Assembly (NCBI GenBank): GCA_015680685.1
Contig: MNCI01024332.1
Coordinates: 91,168 to 155,167, forward strand
Direction of reading: 5' to 3'
From: Gnetum montanum
Lineage: Eukaryota; Streptophyta; Gnetopsida; Gnetales; Gnetaceae
DNA: 64,000 bases
Below, in pieces: positions 1-11,524 of the stretch. The notes under the pieces were generated by a model. That model was given only the letters and a program-made list of their open reading frames with translations. It was not told where the DNA came from and did no database searches. The stretch's first letter is position 1. Every line of letters begins with the position of its first letter. Position numbers and translations under genes: made by a program.

Positions 1-1228
1 GGGGGGGAGGGGGGGGGGGGAGGTTGGGACAGACCAACATTGATTTTTCAAAGGTCTTGGGTATAAAAAATGAAGGAAAATCTTGTGAATGGCTATGAAA
101 ATAATGGATCTAGCTATGGAATTTAGGCAAAGGACCTCATTATAGCACCAAGAAAAATTGTTGTAACTAAAAACCTCAATTGCTGGAATGAGTACCAAGG
201 CACCCTAGCTAGTCTAGTAGATCTACTAGGGACTTGAGTAATGAAAAATGTGAAAATATAAATAGATTCAAACAATGAAAAAGTAATAACTTTAATTCTA
301 TTGAACAAAACTTAAAACTTAAAACTTTATTAATAAGAAAATAAAGAATAAGTTAGAAAAATGTGTATAAAAAATGGTTCCTAGATGAGCAAAAATGAGG
401 TGCACTTGTACAAGAGTTTAAAGCTTGTTGAAGTTGAGATGATCTACTCCATGATCTAGGTGCCAAGCTACTCTTGATGCTATAGGATCTCCCTTCACTG
501 TTGCAAACTTGGATCTACAATTTGGTCGATGTTGGGGTATAAGAAAGAGGGAATATTTGAATGCTAAGTTGCTCCATGCTAGGTTTGAAGTACTAGAAAT
601 GCAATGTTAACACCAAAATCCATCAAATCTCAATGCCTCAATGCTTTTGCACTAGGGTTTAAGAGACTACAAGTATGGAAACTTGTGAGAGCTCTTGAGT
701 GCTTGAAAATGGCCCAAGCATGGAGTTGTGTTTGTGCAAATTGTTTGTTAAGAAACCTAGAACCAATTGCTCTCTTTTTGCTTAGAATTGCTGAAAAATG
801 TTGAACTTTTCCCAAAATTTCCAAACATGAGAAAAATCTCTAGAACCTATAAATGATGTTGGATTTTGAATTTTATAGGGTCTTTGGGCCATAAATGGAG
901 TTGTAAATTGGTTGTGATTGGGCTACAAAATGGTTAAAATTTTTGATGTGATTCTGATGCAAATTGGCTACCAAATTTAGGTGAAATGGATGCCCATATT
1001 TGGGGGGTTACTAAAAATAGTAAGTGCTTTCCCCCATGGTCATTTTGTTACTAAAAATAGTAACAAGGGCACATTTTTTACATTAGAGATGAATCTTCCA
1101 TGCTGAGCTCTCCAACTTGCTTGTTGAAGTGGTTGGTCAATGCTAAAGTGCATAACTTGATAAATTTTGCTCCTTGTAGATTCCATGCTAAGGGTTTGAA
1201 TCTTCCATGTTGGGGTAGGGGGTGTGGT
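1..1228. other. Unclassified non-coding sequence, possibly LTR of another element
   Basis: No reading frame here resembles a known protein. The first 20 bases are almost pure G, which could be a homopolymer like the C32 tract at 15312 or an assembly edge. The composition and the abrupt change at 1229, where a recognisable LTR begins, suggest the tail of another retroelement LTR. This is inference. A short direct repeat (GAATCTTCCATGYTG) occurs at 1091 and 1198. Confidence 0.35.
1008..1063. repeat. Two copies of a 16-bp perfect palindrome
   Basis: TTACTAAAAATAGTAA occurs at 1008-1023 and again at 1048-1063. Each copy is an inverted repeat of TTACTA/TAGTAA with a four-A loop, and 24 bp separate the copies. 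The function is unknown; it could be a binding dyad or a small duplication. Confidence 0.6.
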
Positions 1229-2310
1229 TGTAGCATCCAAAAATATTGGTGGCTAGAACATCGAGAGGTTGTTGGGCATATAGCCTAACCCTAAGTTCGT
1301 GAGAGGGCCATGTAAGAGAAAATGAAAATGGGGTGCCTTGAACAGTATGGTTGATCAAACAAGGACTTACATGATGTACATAACCATTTGCAAATAGAGT
1401 TTTAAAAGCATCACACATGGGAGTTGGAACAAGCAAGAGCGTGACATGCATAACAACGGGAGTGTATCAGTGTGAGTGTATCAATGCATATTGATAATAG
1501 AATTAAGCAATTATGATAACAATTTGAAATACATGTTGTAGAAAAATGAAATGAGAGTTTAAGTAAGGAAATGAACCACCCCAAGATTGGGGAATGTGAC
1601 TTTTGATTACATGGTGTGTGGAATCAGTACAAAATGTTATACAGGCATAGCAGGGGAGGGAGGCAGTATGGTCACAATCCTTGGAAATTTGGGGACATGA
1701 TGCTAATAGATGCAAAGGGGGGTAGAACTTGCTGGGTTGGCCATTGTCATGATATACAGGTGTAGGGATGCTGCTCAACCAGGTATCACACTGGAGTGTA
1801 GGGGTGAGGTAGGTGTTAAGAGTTCCCTAATGCTGAGATTTCCCGATCATCAACCTTTTGCTTACCAATCTTTTGCAAAATCCAGTTGCCAAAAGAGAAC
1901 CCTTAAAACATTGATTAATAGGTTATTTATAGTGGCTAGGGTTGATGGGAGATGTAGACTAGGTGCCACATGTCTTAGGTCCCATGTAGCATGAATGTGA
2001 ATGAGTCACGCTAGCATGCTATGCTCAAAGTGTCAAGCTTTGAGTGTCAAGCTCAATGGTGCTACACTCTATAAGATAGGAATGGGAACTAAAAATCCAC
2101 CAAACTATGACCATATTGTCCAAACCACATGTGCCAAAGTATAAAGGACTACCATGTACCTACAAATAATGCCAAAATAAAATGTAATTTGGAGCCTACA
2201 CTTTGGGACTACATCTTCCCCCTCTTTCGAGTAGGGTCAAGCATAGGAACAATTTTGGGGATTAATAAGGGGTGCAAAAGAAAAGTAAACTATTTATCTT
2301 AACCACTAGA
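1229..2310 (-). repeat. Tat/Ogre-family LTR, 3'-side fragment
   Basis: The segment starts with TGTAGCATCCAAAAA, which aligns with the LTR starts at 3305, 4587, 31910 and 54318. It continues colinearly with them (GGTGGCTAGAACATCGAGAGG, then the TTGATCA...GGACTTA block) for about 1.08 kb. A minus-strand TATA box (complement TATTTATA, 1924-1931) sits at the same place as in the other LTRs. Similarity stops near 2310, where the LTR is broken and followed by a microsatellite. Confidence 0.8.
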
Positions 2311-2384
2311 AGGATGTCAAAGCTAAGAAGAAGGATGTTTAGCTAGTCACATTTTCTTTTCTTTTTTCTCTTCTCTTACTTTAT

Positions 2385-2387
<3 letters not shown>

Positions 2388-2450
<63 letters not shown>
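2388..2450. repeat. (TC)16(TG)15 compound microsatellite
   Basis: An uninterrupted TC run (2388-2420) passes directly into a TG run (2421-2450), with pyrimidine-rich DNA on both sides. It lies at the junction between an LTR fragment and an element 3' non-coding fragment, so it may mark a rearrangement point. Confidence 0.97.
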
Positions 2451-2453
<3 letters not shown>

Positions 2454-2540
2454 GTTTATTATTTTTTATGGTTTCTTTCTCATTGTTTATTCTCTCTTAT
2501 TTTTTATTTTATTTATTTATTTTTGCATTATCAGGTGAAT

Positions 2541-3304
2541 TGTATGCCTATATCCACTTAAAGACAACTTCATCATAGTTGTAGGATAGGTGTTTCCTCC
2601 CCAAGATGAGTGGTGTTACATTTGTATGAGGCTTTGACTAGCATACCAAGGCTTCCCATGGGATGAGTTGCATTACGTCTATCATGGGTTTAGTCACTAA
2701 GTGTAGAAAAGGGTTTCATATGCATTGGAGAAGCTTGCAAGGGATGTGGAAAATTGCAAGAGCAAGAGGTAGAGGTTAGGTTAGGTTGAGAGGATATTGG
2801 GGTATGAACTCTCAAGTAGCTAGGCCAATTGAAGTGGATACATTGGAACAATGTAACATCTTGCCCTTGCAGTGAAATGCATTTATAAATGACACCATCC
2901 AGGCTTTATCCTACAAATGCAACATAGAGAAAACAAGAGAAAACAACCACTATGTGAGATGAGGAGAAATTCTTATCCTCTTGGGACATTATAAGGGCTA
3001 CGAGTGCTACGTTAGGTGGATGTAATGTCCAAAGTAGGAAGGTTAGTGTACACATCAATGATGGCAGTCTAGAAAGCTCCAATAGCCCCACCAGAAGTGA
3101 GCACTCGAGAGGCTAGGAGCAATGGTGATGCAAGTGCTCAGGCATTCTCAGCAAAGGCAGGATCCAAGAAATTCAGCTATAGGGTGAAGAACCATGCTAC
3201 TGAATGCTCTCCCAAACTATGACAATGGTGAGGGTTGGAGGATGGTAGCATTGTGGCTAGGCCATAGTACTACTAGGACTCCAATGAGAGGTGTTGATGA
3301 TAAG
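2541..3304 (-). mobile_element. Tat/Ogre 3' non-coding fragment
   Basis: This stretch aligns with the segment between the polypurine tract and the hairpin minisatellite of the other elements, for example 39040-39710: the GGTGTTTCCTCCCCAAGATG block, the CTTCCCATGGGATGAGTTGC block and the block reading ATTCTTATCCTCTTGGGACAT. It ends abruptly at the LTR start at 3305. Integrase and minisatellite are missing, so this is a deletion remnant of a further element to the left of A. Confidence 0.7.
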
Positions 3305-4586
3305 TGTAGTAACCAAAAATGTTGGTGGCTGAAACACTGAGAGGTCATTGGGTGTACAGCCTAACCCCAGATCCGTGCAAGGGTGGTGTGAGAGTAAATG
3401 GAAGCGGGGTGTCCTAAATAGTCTAGTTGATCAAACAGGAACTTAATTGGTGTATAATAACCTTTCATAAATTTTTTTTTAAAATATTTTTTATGCAAGT
3501 TGAATGAGGAGAAACAAGCGTAAACCAATGAAGAATAATGCAAAATATGATAATAGCAAAACAAAAATGAACCAGGCTTGGGTAAGAAAATGCACCATCG
3601 CAAGATCAAGGGATTTGATCATTGCTTGACTAAAGGTGTACAACTGATACAAAGTGTTGATAGGCACAACTTGCAATGAAGCAGTATGGTCATAGCTCCT
3701 TGAACTGTTGCTAACAGCTTGCTAATAGGAACCTTCTGCTTGCCAATCTCTTTGCCAAAGCTAATCACTAGGGAGCCAAAATGCCAAAATGTCCAAATGC
3801 CAATCTCTGAAGCCAATTGCTAGAAAGGTGATTCTCAAAGCCAACAATGCATAAAGCCAACCAAGCTCAAAAAAATCCAACCATGCTAAAAATGCTAGAA
3901 GCCAACCCCTTGAATGTTGTTCACTAGGGTATTTATAAGGCCAGGAGCGGGAGAAAAATTTGGTTTGGATGCCATGTGTCCTAGGTTCTGTAGAGTGCAA
4001 ACATGACTATGCTATGCTGCTATGCAATGCTAAGCTATAGTGTCATGCTAGCGTGCTACATTGTAGTGTGATGCTGAATGTGAAGCTTGCTATATTATGA
4101 CCATACCATTCAAGCTACATGTGCCAAAATCCAGTGAATTGCCATGTTTGTTACAAAGATTTCCAATAGTGAATGCAAAATAGAGCCTATGCTCCAAGAC
4201 TATGTCTTCTCTACTCTTGTGAGCAAGGTCAAGCATAGGGACAACTTTGGCAATAGTTAGGAGGGGTACAAAACAAAGAAAACTTGTTGATTTTGTCCAT
4301 TGAAGAAATGCCGAGACAAGAGTAACCATTGCCAACAAGTTCTAGAGCTAACCAGAGATGTCTTGGGACTTCCATGTGAGTGTTACACTATTTACACTGC
4401 CTAGCATATTGGCTTAGCGTAAACACCCATATGCTACACTGTGCTACACTTCGTATTGTAGTTTCCAGTCTTGAAAGAAATCTTGCCTGAAAGCCAAGAA
4501 TACTTGTTTGAAGCCTAGATAGGAAAGTAGTTACAACCCTTTCTTTCATGTTGAAAGGTCCTGGGACCTACAAAGTTCATCCTTGG
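3305..4586 (-). repeat. Truncated LTR (LTR-a)
   Basis: The segment begins TGTAGTAACCAAAAA and is colinear with the first 1.28 kb of the LTR at 31910. It breaks off inside GTTCATCCTTG, where the next LTR begins at 4587. It carries the LTR TATA box on the minus strand (complement TATTTATA, 3930-3937). Two incomplete LTRs side by side suggest unequal exchange or template switching within LTRs. Confidence 0.82.
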
Positions 4587-5213
4587 TGTAGCGACCAAAA
4601 ATTTTGGTGGCTGGAAACATCGAGAGGTTGTCAGGTGAACATTTTTAACCCTGGATCCAAGCAAGGGCCATGCTAGATAAAATAGAATTGGGGGGCCCTG
4701 AATGGTCTGGTTGATCAGACAAGAACTTAATCAGTGTAACTTAACCTTTTGTAAATGTTGTTTTAAGTGCAAAATTCTTGAGATCTAATTGATGATCAAT
4801 AAATGCAACGATAAAGAAAATGATGTTGAAAAATGATGATAATGAAGGAATCACAGAGTAAATAGGATAAGAAAATACACCACTGCAAAGTCACGGGTTT
4901 GATTCTCTTCTTTGCTTAAAAATGTATAAGAAGTTATACAATTTTGGAGGTGCATAGAAAGTTTAGGAATGACCGGAACACTCGAAATACCTCAACTATG
5001 TTTTTTGAGGACAAGCTTATAAGGCAACAATGAAAAATGCTAACAAGCAAAAATATAATGCCAAGTGCTAGTGCAAAAGATGCCAACAGCTGAAATTTGC
5101 TGACCCAACAAATTGCTAATTTTCCAACTTGCCAACAGAATTCTTCATTTGCCCACCGAATTTTCCAACTCACCAGCAAAATTTTCCAACCCTTTGATTG
5201 TTGCTCATTGGGG

Positions 5214-5221
5214 TATTTATA
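5214..5221 (-). promoter_or_regulatory. LTR TATA box
   Basis: The reverse complement reads CCCTATAAATACCCC. The same box is at the equivalent position in the LTRs at 1924, 3930, 32528 (one substitution) and 55020, which supports it as the element's promoter. The short LTR at 21182-21762 lacks this region, so element A has no recognisable promoter of its own. Confidence 0.65.
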
Positions 5222-5675
5222 GGGCTAGGAGTACATGAGAAATGAGGCCTAGATGATGCGTGTCTTGGACCCATGAGATGCTAATGTGTGTGTATTGCAT
5301 GGACATGCAAAGCCGATTGTGAACCTGCTACGCTACAATCATGTTGTCAAAACTATGAGTGTTGGTGTTAAGTGTACAAACAATGTAAGTAGGAGATGAA
5401 GCATACTAGCGTAGCATAGCTTTTTCCTATGTTGTGATACACTATGTAGCATAGCACATTGGCATAGCATAGCTGCTTGCTACATTGTGCTACGCTATGT
5501 AGTGTAGCACGTTGGCATAGCATAGCTGATTACTACGCTGTGCTATGCTATGTAGTATAGCACAGCGTAGACACCAGTTTGAAAAGGAAATTTTCATTGA
5601 AGTCAGCTGCATCTATTTGAAGCTTTGGTGCACAGCAGGTTAACTTTTGAAGTATTTTGTGGATCTACATTCTTT

Positions 5676-5715
5676 GCTATGCTATGCTACGCTACGTAGC
5701 ATAGCATAGCGTAGT
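5676..5715. repeat. GCTAC/GTAGC palindrome in LTR
   Basis: This is a near-perfect 40-bp palindrome centred on GCTAC|GTAGC, with 17 of 20 arm positions complementary. It is built from pentamers GCTAC, GCTAT, ATAGC and GTAGC. Related palindromes occur at several fixed places in every LTR. Confidence 0.85.
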
Positions 5716-6212
5716 AGCTGATGGAACTTGCATTTCTGTTAAAACTGTGGTGGGAAAATTCTGCTTGTTTTTCCCTTGCTATGTTATGCTACGCTATGTA
5801 GTATAGCATAGTATAGCACTATGTATTGGTTGATTTCTAATTTTTCCTTGCATGAACATCTTTTGTTGAAGCTTGTAGTCAGACATTTGTTTGATTTATT
5901 GAAGGCCTGCTACACTGTGCAGCGTAGCAGATTTCTCCACTAGAAAACTTGCCGAACTATTTTGCCCATCCTAAGCACCATCGAAATCTCCAAGCATGGT
6001 TTCTAAATAGACTGTCAGCCGGGTGAAACACCTAGCTGGGTGGGCCAAAGAGTGCATCGGGCCTATTAGCTCTAGAGGTAGAAAACTTTCCAAACTGAAT
6101 AGTCTAAACTCAGTGCATTCATTTCCTACCAACCTATCATGAGGCTACACTTTTGGAAATGTTTTCCTCATTTCCAATATCCTAGTGAAGTAAGAGTGCC
6201 TTGAAATTTTAG

Positions 6213-6287
6213 GGTGTTTCATTGACCGCTCTTTGTCGACATCTGGAGGATGGGCCCAAGAGACATCGACAAAGAATACAAAACACC
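6213..6287. promoter_or_regulatory. Polypurine tract of element A within an inverted repeat
   Basis: The LTR end (GGTGTTTCA) is followed by CCGCTCTTT at 6226-6234, the complement of a one-base-mutated polypurine tract that primes plus-strand DNA synthesis. About 50 bp further in, the arms CTTTGTCGA and GGTGTTT recur inverted (TCGACAAAG, AAACACC), so tract and LTR end lie in the arm of a ~75-bp imperfect hairpin. The same arrangement is seen at 21754-21828 and 38561-38635. Confidence 0.75.
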
Positions 6288-7600
6288 ACGAAAGAAAAGA
6301 TGCTAACATTCACTCTGTAGTAGTCATCCATATGTCACTTAGCTATGCTTGAGAGTGCTAGGATAGTCATGTAGGAAAAGGGAAAAGGATGGTGTTGTGA
6401 GGACGATTTCAGGAAGAGAAAGAAGTAGCAATGTGATTCCTTGTTGGACTACTTGTGAGGGAGTCGATATGCATGAGCATATTTTCCTTTGTAGGCTTCT
6501 GACATCTCATTAGAATGCTTAGAGATAGTCATCACAAAATAACTAATGTGCCATTTGTTTTAGGCACTTTTTTTGCATGAGCTTTTGCTGTTTTAAGCTT
6601 TTCTTTTGCCATTTTGCCATTTTCATTTGCAAACAACCTTGTTGTCGCAGGACAAGTGTCTCTTTCCCAGGATGAGTTGCGTTACATTCATGTAGGACTT
6701 TAACCTACCTACAGATGCTTCCCATATGGTGAGTTGTGTTACACACATCATGGACTTTGTGGTTGAGCATGTGGAAGGGCTTTACAGGAATTGAAAAAAA
6801 TTCATAAAAGAGAGATGCGACAGGAAGAATTGCAGGTGCAAGGAATGAGGTAAAGGAGGTTAAGGAAGAGAGAGGATGTGCACTCTAAAGTAGCCAAGCT
6901 AGTCAGGATGACCACCTTAGAATGATGTAGCGTCCTGCTGCCTTGGCGAGACACACCTTTGACCAATGCCCCTCTAACATGTACCCTGCAAAGACAACAG
7001 GGAGCAAAGTAGAGGAAACAACCATCAAGTGAAACAAAGCTAAAGGTCTTGCTTGCTTTGGATGCTACTGGAACACTGGACATTATTGCTAAGGCATGGG
7101 ACGTCCAAACTAGATAGGCTAGCAGTAGGTCTGGTAGCATCAACGTGGAGAGGCAGGCACCGAGGCAGCTAGGAATTATGGTGATGCGAGTGCTCAGGAG
7201 TCCCTGCCCAAGGTAAACATTATGTAGTTCAGCTGTGAGATAGGCTACCCAATAGTTGAATGTCTTTTAGGCTCCGGTAATGGTGGGGATTGGAGGATAG
7301 CAACATTGTGGCTGGGCCACAATAGTGCTGGGACTCCAGCAGTAGACGTTGACCATGGAAGCTACTATTAGGGCAAAGGGCCATGGTAAAGGTAGCTCTA
7401 CAAAGTCAGTAAGATGTCTTACGACATCTCTAGAGGATCAACAATATGGTAGGGGTAGTGGCATTGCATATATTCTAGAGAGTGTTTTCTTGGCATTGTG
7501 AATTGCATTTTGGAACTGCAACGTCCCACCCTGTGTTTTCAGTGTGCACACTTGCTTGCTTGATGAGTCATGGATGCATGCTAGGGACATGCTGCAAACA
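6288..7600 (-). other. Element A 3' non-coding region
   Basis: The segment between polypurine hairpin and minisatellite aligns throughout with 21829-23175 and 38636-39960. Short open frames on the minus strand (7143-6802; 22788-22516; 39474-39253) cover the same DNA but their protein sequences are not preserved, so no gene is called. Long 3' untranslated regions are usual in Tat/Ogre elements. Confidence 0.7.
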
Positions 7601-7605
7601 TAGTT

Positions 7606-7935
7606 TAAGGTCTTGGTAGACCATCTGATGTGCTAGTTTAAGGTCTCAGTAGACCATGGTATGCTAGTTTAAGGTCCTAGTATACCGCTGTGCCAGTTTA
7701 TCATTGTAGCGGATGGTCACTGTGCTAGCTTAAGGTCCTAGTAGACCATTGTGCTAGTTTATCATTGTAGTAGACGATGGATAGGCTAGTTTAAAGTCAT
7801 AGTGGACGATTTGTGCTAGTTTTACATCGTAGCATACGTGCTTTGCCAATTTTATGTTATGGCGGATGAACTTTGCTAGTTTTACATCATAGTGAATGTT
7901 GGTTTGCTAGTTTTACATCGTAGTGGATGATTTCT
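7606..7935. repeat. Hairpin minisatellite type 1, 3' array of A
   Basis: About eleven diverged ~30-bp units of the form TGCTAGTTT + arm + 6-nt spacer + arm. Examples: GGTCCTAGTAGACC (arms GGTC/GACC) and ACATCATAGTGAATGT. The array starts directly after the integrase C-terminus. The same array follows integrase in B (23180), D (34500) and C (39967). The inverted arms change together between units. Confidence 0.88.
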
Positions 7936-7939
7936 TACC

Positions 7940-9160
7940 TTAATCATGCTTCAGATGTAGTATTGCTTAAGATACGAATGATTCACAGGATTTGCGAACT
8001 CGTTTCCATCCATGTTTGCCAGCTTGAAGGCCCCATTCCCGTAGGCTTTTATGACCATGAATGGACCTTCCCAGTTGGCTGAGAATTTGTTCACATGCTC
8101 ATGGACAACCTTGAGAATGAGGTCTCCCTTATTTACCGGCTGTTGATGTGGGTTTGCATGATGCTTTTGCCATTGCTTGTTCTGATATTGCTCTATGCAA
8201 CCAAGTGTTTATGCACGATCCTACTCTATTGAGTTGAGGTTAATGATCCTTGACTCATTGTTCTAGGATTTACTCAGGACATTTGATAGGATCATTTGAA
8301 GTGAGGGTACCTGTAGCTCAAGAGGTAACACTACTTTAGATCCATAAACAAGACTATAAGGAGTATTACCTGTTGCAGTCCTGCATGTTGTCCTATAAGC
8401 CCATAGCACATAGAGGATTTACTCATGCCAAGGACTTGTTAAGAATTTTCTTGAGTAAGTTAATGATGGACTTGTTCATAGCTTCTACTTGTTTGTTTTC
8501 CTATGGGAAATATGGCAAGGAGAACGATTGCCTAATTCCAAGGTTACTGCAAAAGGTTTTGGTTTCCATACTACTAAATTTTGGCTTGTTGTCAGTTACA
8601 ATAGTCATGGGGAGCCCAAACCTCATCATGATGTTATCTAAGATGAAGTGGCAAACCTACTGGGATGTAGTCTTCCTAAGAGGAATAGCCTCCACCCACT
8701 TTATAAAATACTCAGTGGAGGTGATGATGAAGCTATGCCCTATGGAAGACTTAGAAATGATAGGTCCTATGATGTCTAGTCCCCATCGCTGGAAAGGCCA
8801 CATGATTTGCGTTGGGTGCAACTCTGTAAGTGAAATGTGTATGAGATTTGCGTATCTTTGGCACATATCACAAGTCTTGACTTTGGTTAGGCAATTGTGC
8901 TCCATGTGAGGCTAGTAGTACCCTAGGCATCTAAGTTTTGCTGCTATGGCCCTAGGTGCTATGTGTCCACCACATAGTCCCTCATGTACCTCATTAATGA
9001 CCTTCTGTGCTTGCTCCTCATTTACGCATGCTAGAAATATCCCATCAAAGGAGCATCTGCACAAGGTGTTGTCTCCCATGAGCACATATTGCCAAGCATG
9101 CTTGCAGATCACATCTCTTTGGATAGATGTCAATCTACATGGGGGTTCTCCATGTTACAA
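7940..9160 (-). pseudogene. Integrase of element A
   Basis: This domain would insert the element's cDNA into chromosomes. The N-terminal zinc-binding part is visible at 9010-8850 (H-x6-H in VHEGLCGGH, then CDMC). The core starts GLDIIGP near 8780. All three catalytic acidic residues remain: D in LDIIGP, D in TDNKPKF near 8605, E in QVEAMNK near 8494. The last two are separated by exactly 35 residues, as in DD35E integrases. The C-terminus (8130-7960) has KGDL-like, KFSANWEGPF and AFKLANMDG motifs typical of Tat-type integrases. At least five in-frame stops, mostly TAG, interrupt it. Confidence 0.9.
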
Positions 9161-11390
9161 GTAGGCTTTAATGTTGCAGTGCTTACAGAGGCTACGTGTA
9201 TAGCCTAAGTGATAGGCTCCGTACACTCGGTAATCGAAGTGGGAAAACTTGCAAACAGGTGTAATGGCATGTTTAATGCTAGGGTGGCCAAGACATCTGA
9301 TACAATGTTTTCATTGTGCAACATGTGTTGAACATCCATTGTTGCAAACTTTTTAAGCAAGGTTTTCGCTAGGTCACAATAGGGATGCAGATGTGTAGCT
9401 TTGCAGGTGTAGACCTTAGTGATTTGATTCACGACGAGTTGTGAATCACCGAGAATCACTAGATGTTGAATGCTTAACGCTTGGGCTACTTAGAGGCCCA
9501 TGAGTAATCCTTCGTACTTTGCCACGTTGTTCATATAAAGGAACACAAAATGATAAGAAAAGGGTTGAATTTCCCCATAGGGGAACATAATGATGGTAGC
9601 TGCACTACCTCCTCACGCGGTCAAGGTGCCGTCAAAATGCAAAGTGGCTTCAAGATGTGATGGAACAACGTTGATAGTGCTAACATGCTCATCAAGGAAC
9701 TCAGGATCTATGATTGCATGATCATCAATGGGTGAGGTCGTGACTTGCATAGCTACAGCTTGACCTTTCATCAATGATTAGCTCACATAGTGTAAATCGG
9801 ATACTGCGGTTATGGCTTTCCACCGAGCTATCCTACTACTCTCATATAGATTATTTGTGATAACTTGGAGTACATTGCTCTTGAAAATGATGTTAACCTT
9901 TCTATGAAATAGATAATTCCTTCATTTCTTTAATGCAAAGACTAGGGAAAGGTAGTTTCTCTCCACCTCATTTTATTTTTCCTCATACGCTATCAGTGCA
10001 TGACTTAGATAATACACTAGAATCTCAAAGCCGTTATGTCATTTCTAACATAACAGTGCCGTGATAGATATGTTTGATGTGGCAAGGTAGATGAAGAAAG
10101 GCTTATCCCTCTACGATGGGTACATAGTCAAGAGATGTAAAAGCTCTTTCTTTAGATCATCAAAGGCTTGTTGGCATTGTGTTGTCCATTCGAAGTTAAC
10201 CCCTTTCTTTAGTAAGTGTTACATGGGGTATAACTTGTAAGTCAACTTTTCTATAAACCCTCTGATGAACTGTACTCTACCTTGCAACCCACGTAATTCT
10301 TTAAGGTTTGTAGAGGGTACTAGATTAACGATGGACTTAACTTTGTCAGGGTCCACTCATATTCGAGCCTCTGATAATACAAACACTAACATGCATCTGG
10401 TTATCACCCCGAAGACACACTTCTTTGGGTTAAGAAATAAATCATGCATCTGGAAACACTTGAGGACCACACCTAGATCATTGGGATGATCAGTGGCCTC
10501 TTTAGATTTGACTGCTATGTTGTCCACGTAGTCATTTATTGTTTCTAGGATGTAGTCGCTAAAGATGTAAGTCATGGCTCTTTGGTAGGTTGCTCCAGTG
10601 TTCTTGAGCCAAAAGGGCATCATAGTGTAATAGAAACTACCCCATGGGATCATGAAAGTTGTTGTTAACTGATGTTGTGGGTTGATGTGAATTTGATTAT
10701 AGCTAGAGAAATCATCCATGAACGATAACAGAGTGTGACCATCCATAGTGTCGATGAGTTGATCTATGCTCGGCAATGGGAAGTCATCCTTGATCATGGA
10801 TTTGTTCAAATTCTGGAAGTCTATACAGATTCGTATTTCTTCCATTTTCTTAGAAACCACAAAAATGTTTGACACCCACTCTGAGTAATCAACTACCCAG
10901 ATGAAACCAGCCTGATACAGCTTGGTGATTTCATTCCGTATGGCCAGTGCAATCTTTGGTTTAACCTTGCGAGCCTTCTTCTTAACTGCTTTCATACATG
11001 GATTTAACACAATGTTGTGCTGTATAAGCCTCAGATCTAAACCTAGCATGTCATTGTATGACCACGCAAAGACCTTGATGTTGTCTTGCAGTATCTTGGA
11101 TACATCTTTGTGTGTTTGTGAATCTAGGAGGGAGCTAAGTTTTAATGTTTTTATTTCCCCCTGGATGTTGTCATAGGCATTTCAATGAGAGCGTCCTTAG
11201 TTACATCCTTGGCCTCTAAATCTAAGGCTTGGACTAGATTTTTAGGCTAGTCTGGGGATGTTTTTAAGGATTCTACAATGCTATCTATGGATGATCCCTA
11301 GTCTATTGACTCTAGGTTTAGTTGTCTTGCAAGCTCACCGTGTGGACCTGTTAAGGCTAGAGGTGAAGAAAGATCATGATGCATTGCCAT
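9161..11390 (-). pseudogene. Reverse transcriptase and RNase H of element A
   Basis: The polymerase copies element RNA into DNA and RNase H removes the RNA. The frame begins MAMHHDLSSP (ATG at 11390-11388), a start shared with B (27048) and C (43880). An open stretch of 230 codons, 11049-10357, covers the RT palm: KDDFPLPSIDQL, LLSFMDDFSSYNQI (motif A), MMPFWLKNTGATYQRAM, then NDYVDNIAVKSK. The catalytic YVDD is YVDN here, losing one metal-binding aspartate. Connection and first RNase H follow in broken frames to about 9770. The second RNase H, diagnostic of Tat elements, is at 9459-9205 (GDSQLVVNQ, then HNENIVSDVLATLA). Confidence 0.92.
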
Positions 11391-11524
11391 TCTTGCTCAA
11401 CTTGCCAAAATGAGATAAATGCCAAGTCAAGGGATACCTATTTGTAGCAGCAATGCACAACAGACATTTGCAAAGAAATAAAGAAATATGAAAAAAACTT
11501 AAATGATCGAAAACATGATACGAA

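Larger units (their letters stand above)
4587..6221 (-). repeat. LTR-b, 3' LTR of element A, internally deleted
   Basis: It starts TGTAGCGACCAAAAA and ends GGGTGTTTCA, so in the element's own orientation it is a TG...CA LTR beginning TGAAACACC. At 1635 bp it is about 0.7 kb shorter than the two best LTRs. A minus-strand TATA box (complement at 5214-5221) lies in GGGGTATTTATAGGGC. It contains several GCTAC/GTAGC palindromes (5450-5560, 5676-5715, 5780-5820, 5906-5930). Confidence 0.85.

Noticed and set aside
4934-5179. Minus-strand frame inside LTR-b considered as a gene
   Set aside because: It lies in LTR sequence, and the repeated leucine/serine-rich reading comes from tandem AAATTTGC/CCAACT words. 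No other LTR copy keeps it.
6802-7143. 113-codon minus-strand frame in the 3' non-coding region
   Set aside because: The homologous DNA in B and C is conserved but the frame is shifted or interrupted and the residues are not preserved. It is treated as non-coding.
7606-7935. Regular ~30-bp repeats considered as a CRISPR array
   Set aside because: Units are contiguous and diverged, with no constant repeat alternating with unique spacers, and the context is a plant retrotransposon.
8373-8909. 178-codon plus-strand frame
   Set aside because: It lies exactly opposite the integrase core of element A, whose motifs (LDIIGP, TDNKPKF) are clear on the minus strand. It is a shadow frame.
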